A stretch of DNA of 64,000 bases from positions 16,887 to 80,886 of the forward strand of contig NZ_BJUL01000015.1 in NCBI RefSeq assembly GCF_007989605.1, in the 5' to 3' direction. Shown here in pieces: positions 42,306-50,741 of this stretch (the stretch's first letter is position 1; the number at the start of each line of letters is the position of its first letter). Under the pieces are notes generated by a model that was given only the letters and a program-made list of their open reading frames with translations, made no database searches and had not been told where the DNA came from. The translations under genes were made by a program, and so were the position numbers. The stretch is from Vreelandella venusta (GTDB lineage: Bacteria; Pseudomonadota; Gammaproteobacteria; Pseudomonadales; Halomonadaceae).

Positions 42306-43079
42306 TCAGTGCCCTTGAAAAGTGGCAGGTCGTTTTTCTTGGAAGGCGCGAATGCCCTCTTCGCGGTCAGCGGTGCCCGCTAGCAAGGTGAACGCATGGC
42401 GTTCAAAGCGCAGGCCGGTGGCCAAGTCGGTATCCATCGCCTTGTGTAACGATTCGCGTGCCAAGCGCACGGCCAGCGGAGCCTTGGAAGCAATGCGTGT
42501 TGCAATGGCCATGGCGCGCTCTAGGGTTAATTCGGGCTGGGTAATCTCGCTAATCAGGCCAGCTTCGAGGGCGCGGCGAGCGGAAATTGGCTCACCAGTC
42601 AGCACCATCTGGGTTGCCAGTGATTTGCCCACCGTCCTAAGCAGGCGCTGTGTGCCACCAGCGCCGGGCATGATGCCCAGGTTGATTTCTGGCTGGCCGA
42701 ACAGGGCGTTTTCGCCGGCAATGATGATGTCGGCATGCATGGCTAGTTCGCAGCCGCCGCCCAAGGCATAGCCGTTGACCGCGGCAATAATCGGTTTGCG
42801 AAAACGCGTAATGGTGGCCCAGTGGCGCTGGCGAGGATCTTCCAGCATGCCCACCAGGTCACGTTCAGCCATTTCGTTAATATCCGCACCGGCGGCAAAT
42901 GCTTTTGCATTGCCGGTAATCACTACGGCGCGCACGTTGTCGTTACTATCCGCGTCGCTCAAGGTGTCGGCGAGCTCGCCGAGTAGTTGGGTATTAAGTG
43001 CATTCAGTGCTTCAGGGCGATTCAGCGTGATGCATAGAACGCCTTCCAGGGGTGGGGTTATTTTGAGCGTAGTGGGCAT
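42306..43079 (-). CDS. paaF: PaaF: 2,3-dehydroadipyl-CoA hydratase
   Basis: 257 residues, crotonase fold. It hydrates the enoyl-CoA intermediate to 3-hydroxyadipyl-CoA. AKAFAAGADINEMAE and NGYALGGGCELAMHADI are the oxyanion-hole regions, and the two Glu of hydratases (NGYALGGGCE and QPEINLGIMPGAGG) are present. It is first in paaFGHIJK, with a divergent paaN 365 bp away and a TTGATACGCATCAA site 60-73 bp upstream. Confidence 0.95.
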   Translation of the reverse strand: MPTTLKITPPLEGVLCITLNRPEALNALNTQLLGELADTLSDADSNDNVRAVVITGNAKAFAAGADINEMAERDLVGMLEDPRQRHWATITRFRKPIIAAVNGYALGGGCELAMHADIIIAGENALFGQPEINLGIMPGAGGTQRLLRTVGKSLATQMVLTGEPISARRALEAGLISEITQPELTLERAMAIATRIASKAPLAVRLARESLHKAMDTDLATGLRFERHAFTLLAGTADREEGIRAFQEKRPATFQGH

Positions 43080-43138
43080 TGTTACCTCAGTTCGGCCTGT
43101 GGCGCACAGGATGAATATCTGCCGAGTATAGATTTATT

Positions 43139-43152
43139 TTGATACGCATCAA
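43139..43152. promoter_or_regulatory. FNR/Anr-like or PaaX-like site ahead of paaF
   Basis: TTGATACGCATCAA matches TTGAT-N4-ATCAA exactly but also contains TGATACG, shared with the paaN and paaX promoters. The centre is 66 bp upstream of paaF. Confidence 0.55.
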
Positions 43153-43404
43153 CATCGGTTAATTTTAAATCATGTGTCGCTTATTGGCGATTCTGAGGAT
43201 TTGTGTATTTTTAACAATGGTTTGTGTTGGTTTTGGCGAATAAAAAAATCAATGCTAGACCATGGTATTAAATGCCCGGAAATGGCTAGGTAAAGTCACT
43301 ATAAGCCAGTTTTAATCGCATTTTTTGATGGTGATTAGCTACTGCTTGAGTAAGCAGTAACAGGCAAAGCGTTTGATGTTTTGTTACGGTAAATATAGTC
43401 TTCG

Positions 43405-43421
43405 TTGATATAGCGTATCAA
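43405..43421. promoter_or_regulatory. PaaX-like operator candidate ahead of paaN
   Basis: TTGATATAGCGTATCAA has perfect 6-bp arms (TTGATA / TATCAA). Its complement starts TTGATACGC, the same nine bases as the paaF-side site. It is 23 bp before the paaN start, overlapping where RNA polymerase would bind or start, a good place for a repressor. Confidence 0.6.
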
Positions 43422-43444
43422 AAAAATGAGTGCAGGAGCGCCCC

Positions 43445-45121
43445 ATGACGCAATCAGCGCAGCAGATGTTTGACCTTCACCGTGAGACTCTTAACCAGGC
43501 TGTCGGCGCCATCTCTAGGCGTGATTTTTGGACACCCTATCCAGAAAGCATGCGCAAATACCCGGAAGATGCCGTTAAAGCGGCACCATCGAAATTTGAG
43601 TCACTGCTCAATCAACCATTCACGCTTAATCGTGTTGGTAGCACTCAGCAAGTGGGTGGCGAAGTCTCACCCTATGGGTTTGAACTTGGCATTACTTATG
43701 ACCAGCCAAACCCCGATGAGCTGATAGCGGCCATGCAAGTCGCAATGCGTGACTGGCGGGATGCCGGGGCTGAGGCGCGTGTGGGGGTATGTCTGGAAAT
43801 CCTGTCACGGCTAAATACCATGAGTCCTGAGATCGCCCAGGCGGTGATGCATACTAGCGGCCAGGGGCCGTTAATGGCGTTTCAGGCGGGCGGGCCGCAT
43901 GCCCAAGATCGCGGACTTGAAGCCGTGGCCCATGCCTGGCAGGCGATGGCGCAGATTCCCGCTACCACAAAGTGGGTTAAGCCTCAGGGCAAGCATGAAC
44001 CTATCGTGATGGATAAGCGTTTTCACATCGTGCCGCGCGGTATCTCGCTAGTAGTGGCCTGTTCTACTTTCCCCACCTGGAACACTTATCCCGGCTTGTT
44101 TGCCAGTCTGGCGACAGGCAACCCGGTCATTGTTAAACCGCATCCTGGTGCTATTTTGCCAGTGGCGATAACCACACGGGTTGCTCAGCAGGTGCTTGAG
44201 GAAGCAGGCTTTGATCCTTGCCTAGTAAGTTTAGCCCCCGACACTGTCGATGCGCCGCTGACAAAAACGCTGGCGCTTGATCCTGCGGTTAAGCTAATCG
44301 ATTTCACCGGCTCCAATGCCTTTGGCGATTGGCTGATAGAGAACGCCACTCAGGCTCAGGTGTTCGCTGAGAAAGCCGGTGTCAACACGGTCATTATCGA
44401 CAGCGTGGAAAATCTTAAAGCGGTCACAGCGAACCTGGCTTTCTCGCTGAGCCTCTATTCAGGCCAGATGTGTACGACTCCTCAGGCCATTTATGTACCC
44501 AAAAACGGTATTGAAACAGCAGATGGCCCGTTAAGCTTTGACGACGTGGCGGCAGCGCTTGCCAAAGCTGTCCAAGCGTTTCTGAGCGACAACGACCGCG
44601 CCTGCACGGTGCTGGGTGCCCTCCAGTCTCGGGAGACGCAAGCACGCATTGATGCGTGCCGTGACTTGGGCGACATAGCGTTGGATAGCGAGTCGCGAAC
44701 GCACGCTCATTTCCCTGACGCCCGCATTCATACGCCGCTTATCCTCAAAGTAGATGCCGCGCAGAAGACCACCTATAGTGAAGAGCGTTTCGGCCCCATC
44801 AGCTTTGTTATCGCGACGGAGAATACCGCGCATAGCATTGAATTGGCGCGTGAGGTGATTCGCGAAAAAGGCGCGATAACCCTCGGTGGCTATACCACCG
44901 ATGAGGCAGTGGCAGAGCAGTTCGAAGCGCTGGCGATGGATGTTGCCGCTCCGCTTTCTCTGAATCTGGATGGGGGGATATTCGTCAACCAGTCGGCTGC
45001 TTTCAGTGACTTTCACGCGACCGGCGGTAATCCGGCGGCCAATGCTTCCCTATGTAACCAAGCTTTTGTCGCCAGCCGTTTCGTGGTGGTGCAAAGCCGT
45101 CGCCACGGCCAATCGAGCTAA
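43445..45121 (+). CDS. paaN: PaaN: aldehyde dehydrogenase-family phenylacetate degradation protein
   Basis: 558 residues from the ATG at 43445 (AGGAG six bases upstream). It belongs to the PaaN branch of aldehyde dehydrogenases: the opening FDLHRETLNQAVGAI...WTPYPESMRKYPE, CSTFPTWNTYPGLFASLATG, and SLYSGQMCTTPQAIYVP with the catalytic Cys. PaaZ in this window already has a dehydrogenase domain, so PaaN is partly redundant or acts on another semialdehyde. It is divergent from paaF and followed 11 bp later by paaY. Confidence 0.9.
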   Translation: MTQSAQQMFDLHRETLNQAVGAISRRDFWTPYPESMRKYPEDAVKAAPSKFESLLNQPFTLNRVGSTQQVGGEVSPYGFELGITYDQPNPDELIAAMQVAMRDWRDAGAEARVGVCLEILSRLNTMSPEIAQAVMHTSGQGPLMAFQAGGPHAQDRGLEAVAHAWQAMAQIPATTKWVKPQGKHEPIVMDKRFHIVPRGISLVVACSTFPTWNTYPGLFASLATGNPVIVKPHPGAILPVAITTRVAQQVLEEAGFDPCLVSLAPDTVDAPLTKTLALDPAVKLIDFTGSNAFGDWLIENATQAQVFAEKAGVNTVIIDSVENLKAVTANLAFSLSLYSGQMCTTPQAIYVPKNGIETADGPLSFDDVAAALAKAVQAFLSDNDRACTVLGALQSRETQARIDACRDLGDIALDSESRTHAHFPDARIHTPLILKVDAAQKTTYSEERFGPISFVIATENTAHSIELAREVIREKGAITLGGYTTDEAVAEQFEALAMDVAAPLSLNLDGGIFVNQSAAFSDFHATGGNPAANASLCNQAFVASRFVVVQSRRHGQSS

Positions 45122-45132
45122 CGGAGAACGTG

Positions 45133-45732
45133 ATGCCTTACTATCGACTTGAAGGGGTGACGCCAGTGGTGCACCCAACCGCTTATGTCCACCCGACCGC
45201 AGTGCTCATCGGGGATGTGATTGTTGGCCCCAATTGTTACGTTGGCCCTGGCGCGGTGATGCGTGGTGACTTCGGCCGCCTGGTGCTGGAAGAGGGCGCG
45301 AACCTGCAGGATACCTGCGTTATGCACGGCTTTCCGGGCTGCGTCACTAAGGTTGAGAAAGATGGCCATATCGGCCACGGCGCGGTTTTGCATGGCTGCG
45401 TGGTTGGGCGTGATGCCATGGTGGGTATGAACGCTGTAGTAATGGACGGTGCCCACATAGCGGAGCGCTCTATTGTGGCGGCGGCCGCGTTTGTTAAGGC
45501 GGGCTTCGAGTGTGAGCCTCAATCGCTGGTGATGGGGGCGCCTGCAAAGGTTAAGCGGGCGCTGAGCGATGAAGAGTTTGCTTGGAAGCAGCAGGGTACT
45601 CAAGAGTATCAGCGTTTAGTGACCCGTTGCCGTGACAGCTTGGAACCTTGTGAACCGCTGACAGAGCTCGATGCTGACCGGCCAACCTTGCTGGCTGGTG
45701 ACACCCAGCCTAAGCAGCAGAGCACTGCGTAG
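45133..45732 (+). CDS. paaY: PaaY: hexapeptide-repeat thioesterase/carbonic-anhydrase-like protein
   Basis: 199 residues from the ATG at 45133 (GGAG upstream); a GTG three bases earlier is less likely. Left-handed beta-helix repeats are visible (VHPTAYVHPTAVLIGDV, VGPNCYVGPGAVMRGD), with metal-type His in HGFPG and HIGHGAVLHGC. In the paa pathway PaaY hydrolyses 2-hydroxycyclohepta-1,4,6-triene-1-formyl-CoA. It is cotranscribed with paaN. Its C-terminus is longer than in E. coli and is polar. Confidence 0.9.
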   Translation: MPYYRLEGVTPVVHPTAYVHPTAVLIGDVIVGPNCYVGPGAVMRGDFGRLVLEEGANLQDTCVMHGFPGCVTKVEKDGHIGHGAVLHGCVVGRDAMVGMNAVVMDGAHIAERSIVAAAAFVKAGFECEPQSLVMGAPAKVKRALSDEEFAWKQQGTQEYQRLVTRCRDSLEPCEPLTELDADRPTLLAGDTQPKQQSTA

Positions 45733-45750
45733 CAAGGCGATAATTATGGT

Positions 45751-45790
45751 ATGGCTCGCTACCACCGTCTCCCTCCTCCTGGCGAGCCAT
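45751..45790. terminator. Hairpin after paaY
   Basis: ATGGCTCGC and GCGAGCCAT arms around a 22-base loop; no T tract. The rest of the 447-bp gap to qhpA (45791-46179) has no gene; it contains TGTTTCAA-type repeats at 45941-46045 and the sigma-54-like site listed next. Confidence 0.35.
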
Positions 45791-46096
45791 CTTCCACCCC
45801 ACCATAGGTTGATAGCCTCAAGCGGCCTTTGTAGGCGCCCCATAACCCCTTTCTTTCCTGAGCGCTAAGTCTCAAACCTGAGTTGACCGAAAACCTCGGC
45901 TGCCGTCACGGTAAACGATGATCAAATTTGAAGAGACAAAGTGTTTCAAGTCCATACGCAACTGTTGCAAGTTGGGGCACCGATAGCTGCCGGTTGATTG
46001 AAAATCTAAAAAAACTCAGACAAGTAAATTGTTTCAACTATATGAATAAAAAGAAATTGTTGATATTCGGCGCGGTCAATGCAAGTTGAGTGGGAC

Positions 46097-46112
46097 TGGC
46101 ACACACCTTCGA
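46097..46112 (+). promoter_or_regulatory. Sigma-54-like promoter ahead of qhpA (imperfect -12)
   Basis: TGGCACACACCTTCGA has a perfect -24 part (TGGCAC) and the same spacing as the strong site at 56025-56040, but the -12 dinucleotide reads CG instead of GC. Predicted transcript start near 46124, 56 bases before the qhpA ATG. Confidence 0.4.
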
Positions 46113-46179
46113 TGTTCGTCCGCGAAGAGAACCGCAGGTGAACATCACGACAATAATAATGCGTGGAGAACTCCCCGTG

Positions 46180-47742
46180 ATGAGACATGTAATTCCTACA
46201 GGGCTCTGTAGCCTAGCCCTGCTGCTGCCTACGGGCACTGTCTTGGCCTCTGCCGGCAGCGAGGCTATCGACAGGCACTGTTCAGCCTGTCATCAGACCC
46301 AAAGTGGCCCCGAGAGCTGGAGCCGTATTAGTGCGCAGCGTAAGACTCCCGAAGGCTGGGACATGACGATCGCGCGCATGCAGACCATGCACGGCCTGGA
46401 GCTGCCCCAGGAAGCCCGTCGAGATATCGTCAAGTTCCTCGCCGATACCCGTGGTCTGGCACCCGAAGAGAGCGCGTCCCAACGTGGGCTGATTGAGCGA
46501 CGCCTCAACCGTATCGAGTCCTTTGATCATGGCAGCTACCAGGAGATGTGTGCCCGCTGTCATACCGGCGGCCGTGCCCAACTACAGCGCCGTCCTCAGG
46601 AAGAGTGGGAGAGGCTAGTACACTTCCATGTGGGCCAGTTCCAGACCATCGAATACCAATCCATGGCACGTGATCGTGACTGGTTCGATCTCGCTCTGAA
46701 CGAGATTGCCCCCTGGCTGGCCGAGACTCAAGGTCTCGAAAGTGAAGCCTGGGAGGCGTGGCAGCAGGCCGATCACACTGCTCCTGAGGGAGACTGGCAA
46801 CTCTGGGGACACTGGCCCGGAGAAGGTGACTTTTATGCCGACGTGACTATTAACGCCGCCGAAGGCGAAGATGCCTACTCGCTTAGCTTGGACGGCGCTT
46901 TCACCAGTGGTCGTCCGCTCAGTGGCGAAGGCCAGGCCATCGTTTATACCGGTTACGAGTGGCGCGCCAACCTGAACATCAACGGTCGTGATCTCAAGCA
47001 GGTGCTGGATCTCTCCGGCACGCATCCCAGCGGGCGCATCTTCGATGACCATGACGATGCTTTTGGGATGATGGTGGAGATGATTCCTCACGAAGCGGCC
47101 GAGCCTGCAGTGCTCGCCAGTCTGCCCGCCTCGCTCAAGGCCGGCGAGCACAGCCGACTGGTGTTGCTGGGCCACGGCCTTGGGGAAGGAGAGATCAGTT
47201 TGGGTGAGGGCGTTACCGTGCGTAAGGTCGTTGAACGTAGTGACATGCGCCTAGTGTTGGACGTTGAGACCAGCAACGATCTTACACCTGGCTGGCTGGC
47301 AATACAGGTCGGCGAGATCAGTGCTGAGAGGATGCTCGTGGGCTATCACACGGTAGATCGCTTGGAAGTAAGCCCAGCGCTGGGCGTTGCTCGTATCGGT
47401 AACGATAAGACCCCGCCAGTCAGTGGCGTATTCACCGCCGCCGGCTACCTGGACGGGGATGATGAGACCATCCCGCTAGGGCAGGTACCGGTACGCTGGA
47501 GTGTGTCTCCCTGGGACGAGATCGCCGAGCGCGATGAGGATGCTAGGTTTGCGGGCATACTGGATGCCGCTACAGGGATCTTCTCACCTGCTGGGGCTGG
47601 GCCCAACCCACTGCGTCAGTACAACGCCAACAGCGTGGGCAATCTGCGAGTGACCGCCAGTGTAGTGGGGCAGGAGGCGGTACAGGATGAAGCCCAACTG
47701 ATCGTTACCGTACAACGCTGGAACAACCCGCCGCTTCGCTAG
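46180..47742 (+). CDS. qhpA: Quinohemoprotein amine dehydrogenase alpha subunit (dihaem)
   Basis: 520 residues from the ATG at 46180 (GGAGA upstream; GTG 46177 also possible). A Sec signal peptide ends around LASA, so periplasmic. Two haem-c sites are visible, CSACH near residue 30 of the precursor and CARCH near 125, on a dihaem domain, followed by Ig-like beta domains. This subunit carries electrons from the cysteine tryptophylquinone in the gamma subunit to a copper protein or cytochrome. First gene of qhpA-D-C-B. The reaction is oxidation of primary amines to aldehydes; 2-phenylethylamine is the likely substrate by context. Confidence 0.93.
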   Translation: MRHVIPTGLCSLALLLPTGTVLASAGSEAIDRHCSACHQTQSGPESWSRISAQRKTPEGWDMTIARMQTMHGLELPQEARRDIVKFLADTRGLAPEESASQRGLIERRLNRIESFDHGSYQEMCARCHTGGRAQLQRRPQEEWERLVHFHVGQFQTIEYQSMARDRDWFDLALNEIAPWLAETQGLESEAWEAWQQADHTAPEGDWQLWGHWPGEGDFYADVTINAAEGEDAYSLSLDGAFTSGRPLSGEGQAIVYTGYEWRANLNINGRDLKQVLDLSGTHPSGRIFDDHDDAFGMMVEMIPHEAAEPAVLASLPASLKAGEHSRLVLLGHGLGEGEISLGEGVTVRKVVERSDMRLVLDVETSNDLTPGWLAIQVGEISAERMLVGYHTVDRLEVSPALGVARIGNDKTPPVSGVFTAAGYLDGDDETIPLGQVPVRWSVSPWDEIAERDEDARFAGILDAATGIFSPAGAGPNPLRQYNANSVGNLRVTASVVGQEAVQDEAQLIVTVQRWNNPPLR

Positions 47743-47751
47743 GAGATCACC

Positions 47752-49179
47752 ATGGGAATTTTACAAGCCATACCCGAGAACCTGCACCGGATGGAAGTAG
47801 AAGGCCAGCCGTTGTGGTTCCATATCCCCACCACCAGCCTGTTCGCCCCGGATGCCCTCAGCGAGGAGCTGCTGGCTCTGGCCGGAAGAGAAGAGGGACT
47901 CGATAGCCGGGCGCTGCCGGGCTATCTGATACATCAGGCCAGCGGTGACGATATCCAGGAGCGGCTGCTACAGCTCAAGGCGCTGAAGCTGATCACCGAT
48001 GGCGTTGTCCAGGCTTATAACCCTAGCGTAAAGGTGGAGCAGTTCCCGCTCTCTACCGTAGTGCTCAACGTCAACACCGGTTGCAACCTTAGCTGCAGCT
48101 ACTGCTACAAGGAGGACCTGGATAACCCTCGAGACGGCAAGAAGATGGAGCTGGCTACCGCCCAGGCTTCTATCGAAATGATGCTGCGCGAAGCCCCTCA
48201 GCGGGATCGCTACAACATCGTCTTCTTTGGCGGCGAGCCGCTCAGCAACATGCCCTTGATCCGTCAGGTGGTGGACTGGGCCGAGGCACGCATTCATGGG
48301 CTTGGTAAGGCAGTAGATTTCACGCTGACCACCAACGCCACGCTACTGAACGAGGAGAAGATCGCCTTCTTCGACGCCCATCGCTTTGGGCTTACGGTGA
48401 GCATGGACGGCCCCAAAGCGGTCCACGACAAAAACCGCATTGCGGTCAATGGTCAGGGCACCTACGATCTGGTCGCCAAGCGCATTAAGCCGTTGCTGGC
48501 CAGCTATCGCTCACGACCGGTAGGGGCCAGAGTGACCCTGACTCGTGGCATCACCGACGTTATTGGTATTCACGACCACTTGGTTAACGAGCTGGGTTTC
48601 GCCGAAGCAGGCTTCGCTCCAGTCACCTCCGGTGATATGGCTGACTACAATCTTACCAGCGACGAGCTCAAACAGGTCTTCGACGGTATGGTCGAGCTTG
48701 GTGAGCGGGCCGTGGCAGCCGCCATTCAGGGGCGCGATATCGGTTTCGGCAACTTCAATCAACTGCTCACCGACCTTTGGGAAGGGCGCAGCAAGGCGGT
48801 GCCCTGTGGGGCCGGATTAGGGCTGGTTTCAGTGGATCATGCGGGCGATGTGCACCTCTGCCACCGTTTCACGGGCTCTGAAATGCCCACCTTCGGCAGC
48901 GTCCAGGAGGGGCTCGATCACGCAGGCCTCAAGCAGTTTATCGAGGCCAGGAGTGATCGCTCTGAGCGTGGCTGCAGTAATTGTCGAATCCGCAACCTTT
49001 GCTCCGGCGGTTGCTATCACGAGAGCTACGCCCGCTATGGCGACCCTATGACTCCCACCTACCACTATTGCGACCTGATGCGCGACTGGGTCGACTTCGG
49101 CATTCAAGCTTACGCTCGTATCCTACGTCATAACCCCGATTTTCTTGACGGCCCCCTGGCCGGGAGGCAGACAGCATGA
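47752..49179 (+). CDS. qhpD: QhpD: radical SAM/SPASM enzyme forming thioether cross-links in QhpC
   Basis: 475 residues. The radical SAM motif [14 protein letters not shown] (CxxxCxxC) is near residue 117. The SPASM-type C-terminal region has further cysteines ([35 protein letters not shown]) for two auxiliary Fe-S clusters. It links Cys sulfur to Asp or Glu beta/gamma carbons in the gamma subunit before export. Its stop overlaps the qhpC start by 4 bp, so enzyme and substrate are translated together. Located in the cytoplasm. Confidence 0.95.
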   Translation: MGILQAIPENLHRMEVEGQPLWFHIPTTSLFAPDALSEELLALAGREEGLDSRALPGYLIHQASGDDIQERLLQLKALKLITDGVVQAYNPSVKVEQFPLSTVVLNVNTGCNLSCSYCYKEDLDNPRDGKKMELATAQASIEMMLREAPQRDRYNIVFFGGEPLSNMPLIRQVVDWAEARIHGLGKAVDFTLTTNATLLNEEKIAFFDAHRFGLTVSMDGPKAVHDKNRIAVNGQGTYDLVAKRIKPLLASYRSRPVGARVTLTRGITDVIGIHDHLVNELGFAEAGFAPVTSGDMADYNLTSDELKQVFDGMVELGERAVAAAIQGRDIGFGNFNQLLTDLWEGRSKAVPCGAGLGLVSVDHAGDVHLCHRFTGSEMPTFGSVQEGLDHAGLKQFIEARSDRSERGCSNCRIRNLCSGGCYHESYARYGDPMTPTYHYCDLMRDWVDFGIQAYARILRHNPDFLDGPLAGRQTA

Positions 49180-49529
49180 CAAATAACAAGAAGAATTTGA
49201 CCGCACTGGGGTTGGCACCCCTCAACCGCAAGGCCCGCGAAATGGAACGGGCCGCTAGCCCAGAGGCACTGGAAGAAGTGCAAGCCATGCAGACCATTGC
49301 CGGATGCACTTCCAGCTTCGACCCAGGTTGGGAAGTGGATCCTTTCGGCGGCGTGGCTTCGCTGTGCCAGCCCATGGAAGCGGATCTCTATGGCTGCGCT
49401 GATCCCTGCTGGTGGCCTGCTCAGGTGCCGGACACTATGAATACCTATCCCCACTGGGGAGATGGAGCCGATCGCGCTGAGGATGATTGGCGCAAGTTCG
49501 ATAGTGTCTATCCGGGAGACGATAAGTGA
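49176..49529 (+). CDS. qhpC: QhpC: gamma subunit precursor with the CTQ cofactor
   Basis: 117 residues: a roughly 35-residue leader and an 80-residue mature part. All modified residues known in the Paracoccus enzyme are here at the same spacing: C44 and E53, C64 and D70, C78 and D86 for thioether bonds, and C74 with W80 (in CADPCWW) for cysteine tryptophylquinone. Precursor numbering minus 37 gives the Paracoccus numbers. The leader is helical ([18 protein letters not shown]) and lacks a Sec signal, in line with QhpE cleavage and QhpF export. Overlaps qhpD and qhpB at both ends. Confidence 0.96.
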   Translation: MTNNKKNLTALGLAPLNRKAREMERAASPEALEEVQAMQTIAGCTSSFDPGWEVDPFGGVASLCQPMEADLYGCADPCWWPAQVPDTMNTYPHWGDGADRAEDDWRKFDSVYPGDDK

Positions 49530-50644
49530 TGAATAGCTCAGAAATTAAGCGGCTCAATCGAACCCTAATGGGGCTGCTGGCCTTCGCTGCCCAGTCTCTG
49601 GTAGTTAATGCTGCTGTTGCCGATGCAACCAGCGCTGATGAAGCACGTGAGTATCTGGTAACCATGGCACGCCCCAACCAACTCTACGTGATCGACCCGG
49701 AGGCCCAGGAGGTGGTGCGTACCTGTGACGTAGAAGGCGCCTTTGGCTCTGGCACCCTGCAGCTATCGCCGGATGAGCGGATCGCCTATGTGCTGCACAA
49801 TCGTTGGGAAGACGTAGTGGGGATTGACCTCACCAGCTGTGAGGAAGTCTTTCGTGCCAGTGGCTCAGGCAACTCAATACGCGCTAAATCCATCGCTTCC
49901 CTTGCCTTGAGTCCCGATGGCAGCCGCCTCTATAGCGTCTGGGATCGGGCACGCCTGGGCCTTGACCACTACGAAGTATTGGAGCCCCAGCTAGCAGTCT
50001 ATGACACCGCAGCAGGTCTTGATGCCGAGCCCCTGGCCACCTTCCCTGCACCGCGCCAAGTGACGACCATGGGGGCCGCCGAGGACGGTTATCTCTATCT
50101 GGCTGGCGCTGACATCTATCGCGTCGATCCGGAAAACGGTGAGACCGAGGTCGCTATCGCCAACCGGAATTGGGATCGTCCCAGCTTTAGCCCGCCAGAC
50201 TCCTTAGCCATGTGGTCGATGGGCGAGGTAGCCAATGAGTTCCTGCGTCCCTACACGGTAGCTGAGCATCCTGGCGAGGAGAACGAAGCTTGGCACTGGG
50301 GCATCAGCCGCGTCGACCTTGCCACCGGCGAGACCGAGAACAAGGAGATAGCCCCTTTTGAGTTCATCATCTTTTCCATGGTTTCTGATCCCCGGGAGCG
50401 GGACGTCTTTTATGGCGTCTACACTCAGCTCAGCAAGCTGGATGCCCGCACCCAAGAGATCGTGAAGGTGATCGATCTTGATCATACTTACTACAGTGTT
50501 AATACTTCCTATGACGGCTCGCGGATCTACCTGGGCGGCGCTTCCAGTGATATCGCCATCTATGATGATGACTTCAATGATCTGGGGCGCATTCGCCTGC
50601 CTGGTGATATGAGCACCGCAACCCTGAAGGTGGCACGCTTCTAG
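49529..50644 (+). CDS. qhpB: QhpB: beta subunit of quinohemoprotein amine dehydrogenase
   Basis: 371 residues from the ATG at 49529, which overlaps the qhpC stop (TGATG). A signal peptide-like stretch (TLMGLLAFAAQSLVVNAAVADA) places it in the periplasm. The rest is a seven-bladed beta-propeller of the YVTN/amine dehydrogenase type with repeated LSPDER, LSPDGSRLYSV and YDGSRIYLGG blade strands. It cradles the gamma subunit next to the alpha haems. A strong terminator follows 22 bp after the stop. Confidence 0.93.
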   Translation: MNSSEIKRLNRTLMGLLAFAAQSLVVNAAVADATSADEAREYLVTMARPNQLYVIDPEAQEVVRTCDVEGAFGSGTLQLSPDERIAYVLHNRWEDVVGIDLTSCEEVFRASGSGNSIRAKSIASLALSPDGSRLYSVWDRARLGLDHYEVLEPQLAVYDTAAGLDAEPLATFPAPRQVTTMGAAEDGYLYLAGADIYRVDPENGETEVAIANRNWDRPSFSPPDSLAMWSMGEVANEFLRPYTVAEHPGEENEAWHWGISRVDLATGETENKEIAPFEFIIFSMVSDPRERDVFYGVYTQLSKLDARTQEIVKVIDLDHTYYSVNTSYDGSRIYLGGASSDIAIYDDDFNDLGRIRLPGDMSTATLKVARF

Positions 50645-50665
50645 ATTGCCGCTGCATGATCCTTC

Positions 50666-50699
50666 TGGCCGGCGCTTGTGAAAGCGATCGGCCATTTTT
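50666..50699 (+). terminator. Rho-independent terminator after qhpB
   Basis: Stem TGGCCG...CGGCCA (inner GCGCTT/AAGCG) with TTTTT at once after it, between qhpB and qhpF. Confidence 0.85.
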
Positions 50700-50741
50700 G
50701 CTGGGGGCAGCCCTTATGGTTGATGAATGAAGAGAGCGTCG

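Noticed and set aside
44531..45016. 161-residue frame opposite paaN (with others opposite paaK, paaJ and paaH)
   Set aside because: Antisense shadow without domain or start signal.
45972..45988. TTGGGGCACCGATAGCT as a sigma-54 promoter for qhpA
   Set aside because: GG and GC are at the right distance, but the flanking bases fit the consensus poorly; the site at 46097 has a perfect -24 part and better position.
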